Position numbers and translations under genes: made by a program. Below the pieces are notes generated by a model. That model was not told the origin of the DNA. It saw only the letters and a program-made list of their open reading frames with translations, and did no database searches. From Porcipelethomonas sp964621265 (GTDB lineage: Bacteria > Bacillota > Clostridia > Oscillospirales > Ruminococcaceae): a stretch of DNA of 29,363 nucleotides. Location of the stretch: the NCBI GenBank assembly GCA_964621265.1, contig CAZULQ010000021.1, forward strand, positions 1 to 29,363, read 5' to 3'. Below, piece after piece: positions 28,953 through 29,363 of this stretch. Numbering within the stretch: the stretch's first letter is position 1; the number at the start of each line of letters is the position of its first letter.

Positions 28953-29363
28953 GTAGGGGTCGATGCCCACATCGACCCGATTGTATTATAAAGTCACGCA
29001 CTGGTCGTGCCTTAGTTTATGTCTATCTTAATGATATAAGAGCGAAATTGTCCACCGAGGTCACTCGGTGGTCGAGCCAGAAAATAAACAGTATTTCTTT
29101 TCTGTATAACGAATTTGTCCACCGAGGTCACTCGGGCTCGTGCCTTAACTTATGTTTCTCTAAATGATAAAAGTGCGAAATGCGATGAAACGGCACGTTT
29201 CTTTCTTTGCTTGTGCAAAGAAAGTGCCAAAGAAACACAGTTCTTTTCTTTGTTCACACAAAGAAAATGAACCAAAAGAAATGTAACGACTGCATAATTT
29301 GCAAGCTGACTAAACTCCTGCATGCATGGACGGTGCATACTTCGCAAATCAAATAAAGACACC
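28953..29363. repeat. Terminal mosaic repeat block
   Basis: No gene is supported. In order: GTAG foot (28953-28956) and 9-bp hairpin GGGTCGATG-ccca-CATCGACCC (28957-28978); a GTCACGCACTGGTCGTGCC junction (28992-29010); a minus-strand TGAC hairpin with an 8-bp stem CCACCGAG/CTCGGTGG (29052-29071); another with CCGAG/CTCGG (29122-29135); a CTTTCTTTGC/GCAAAGAAAG hairpin (29201-29224); a GTTC-TTTTCTTTGT hairpin (29240-29272); and a stretch (29234-29363) closely matching 6309-6442. The final 51 bases equal bases 1-51. Confidence 0.75.

Noticed and set aside
28953..29363. CRISPR array
   Set aside because: The palindromes are irregularly spaced, occur in both orientations and are scattered over the whole window; there are no unique spacers of constant length and no cas genes.

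Overview
The window looks like chromosomal DNA of a ruminococcal Firmicute (Ruminococcus or a close relative in the Oscillospiraceae). The evidence is moderately AT-rich DNA with sigma-A type promoters, a secreted leucine-rich-repeat protein ending in a type I dockerin-like domain, Gram-positive sporulation genes (sigE, spoIIGA), and an LPXTG/sortase pilus locus. The genus is an inference from gene content; no rRNA or species marker is present.

Layout. (1) 1-294: mosaic palindromic repeats. (2) 295-4292, minus strand: a complete arginine-to-spermidine operon, speD-speA-speE-speB, behind a TTGCAA-17-TACAAT promoter. (3) 4596-4671, minus: tRNA-Pro(GGG) with its own promoter. (4) 4757-6073, minus: exported LRR protein with dockerin. 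(5) 6131-6720: a second repeat block. (6) 6823-11859, plus: envelope polysaccharide genes (two tandem Wzz-like chain-length proteins, an SDR epimerase, and a polyprenyl-phosphate sugar-1-phosphate transferase with its own promoter and terminator). (7) 11909-12140: an orphan consensus promoter followed by a repeat element and a strong bidirectional terminator, a candidate small RNA. (8) 12243-14792: a sporulation island with spoIIGA-sigE on minus, divergent from a plus-strand pair encoding a small membrane protein and a SpoIVFB-like M50 metalloprotease behind a candidate sigma-E promoter. (9) 14811-15118: repeats. (10) 15158-15913, minus: a membrane protein with an acidic/poly-lysine/poly-proline tail. 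(11) 16422-28907, plus: a pilus operon of about 12.5 kb (coiled-coil protein, signal peptidase I, 2326-aa LPATG tip adhesin, 501-aa LPSTG backbone pilin, class C sortase, LPQTG minor pilin, second small sortase) ending in a terminator at 28918-28952. (12) 28953-29363: repeats whose last 51 bases equal the first 51 of the window.

How the genes work together. SpeA makes agmatine, SpeB hydrolyses it to putrescine, SpeD supplies decarboxylated SAM and SpeE joins them into spermidine. SpoIIGA should activate pro-SigE, and SigE would then drive the adjacent protease pair. In the pilus operon, the signal peptidase and sortases process and polymerise the three LPXTG proteins.

The most notable observations are two. 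First, a Cna-B domain near the C-terminus of the giant adhesin is split by about 340 residues carrying two Thr/Ser linkers and two unrecognised modules. Second, the intergenic regions hold a family of two-hairpin repeats: a TGAC-loop hairpin whose stem covaries between copies, then a GTAG-footed REP-like hairpin. Single copies supply the speB stop codon and directly abut the tRNA-Pro CCA end.
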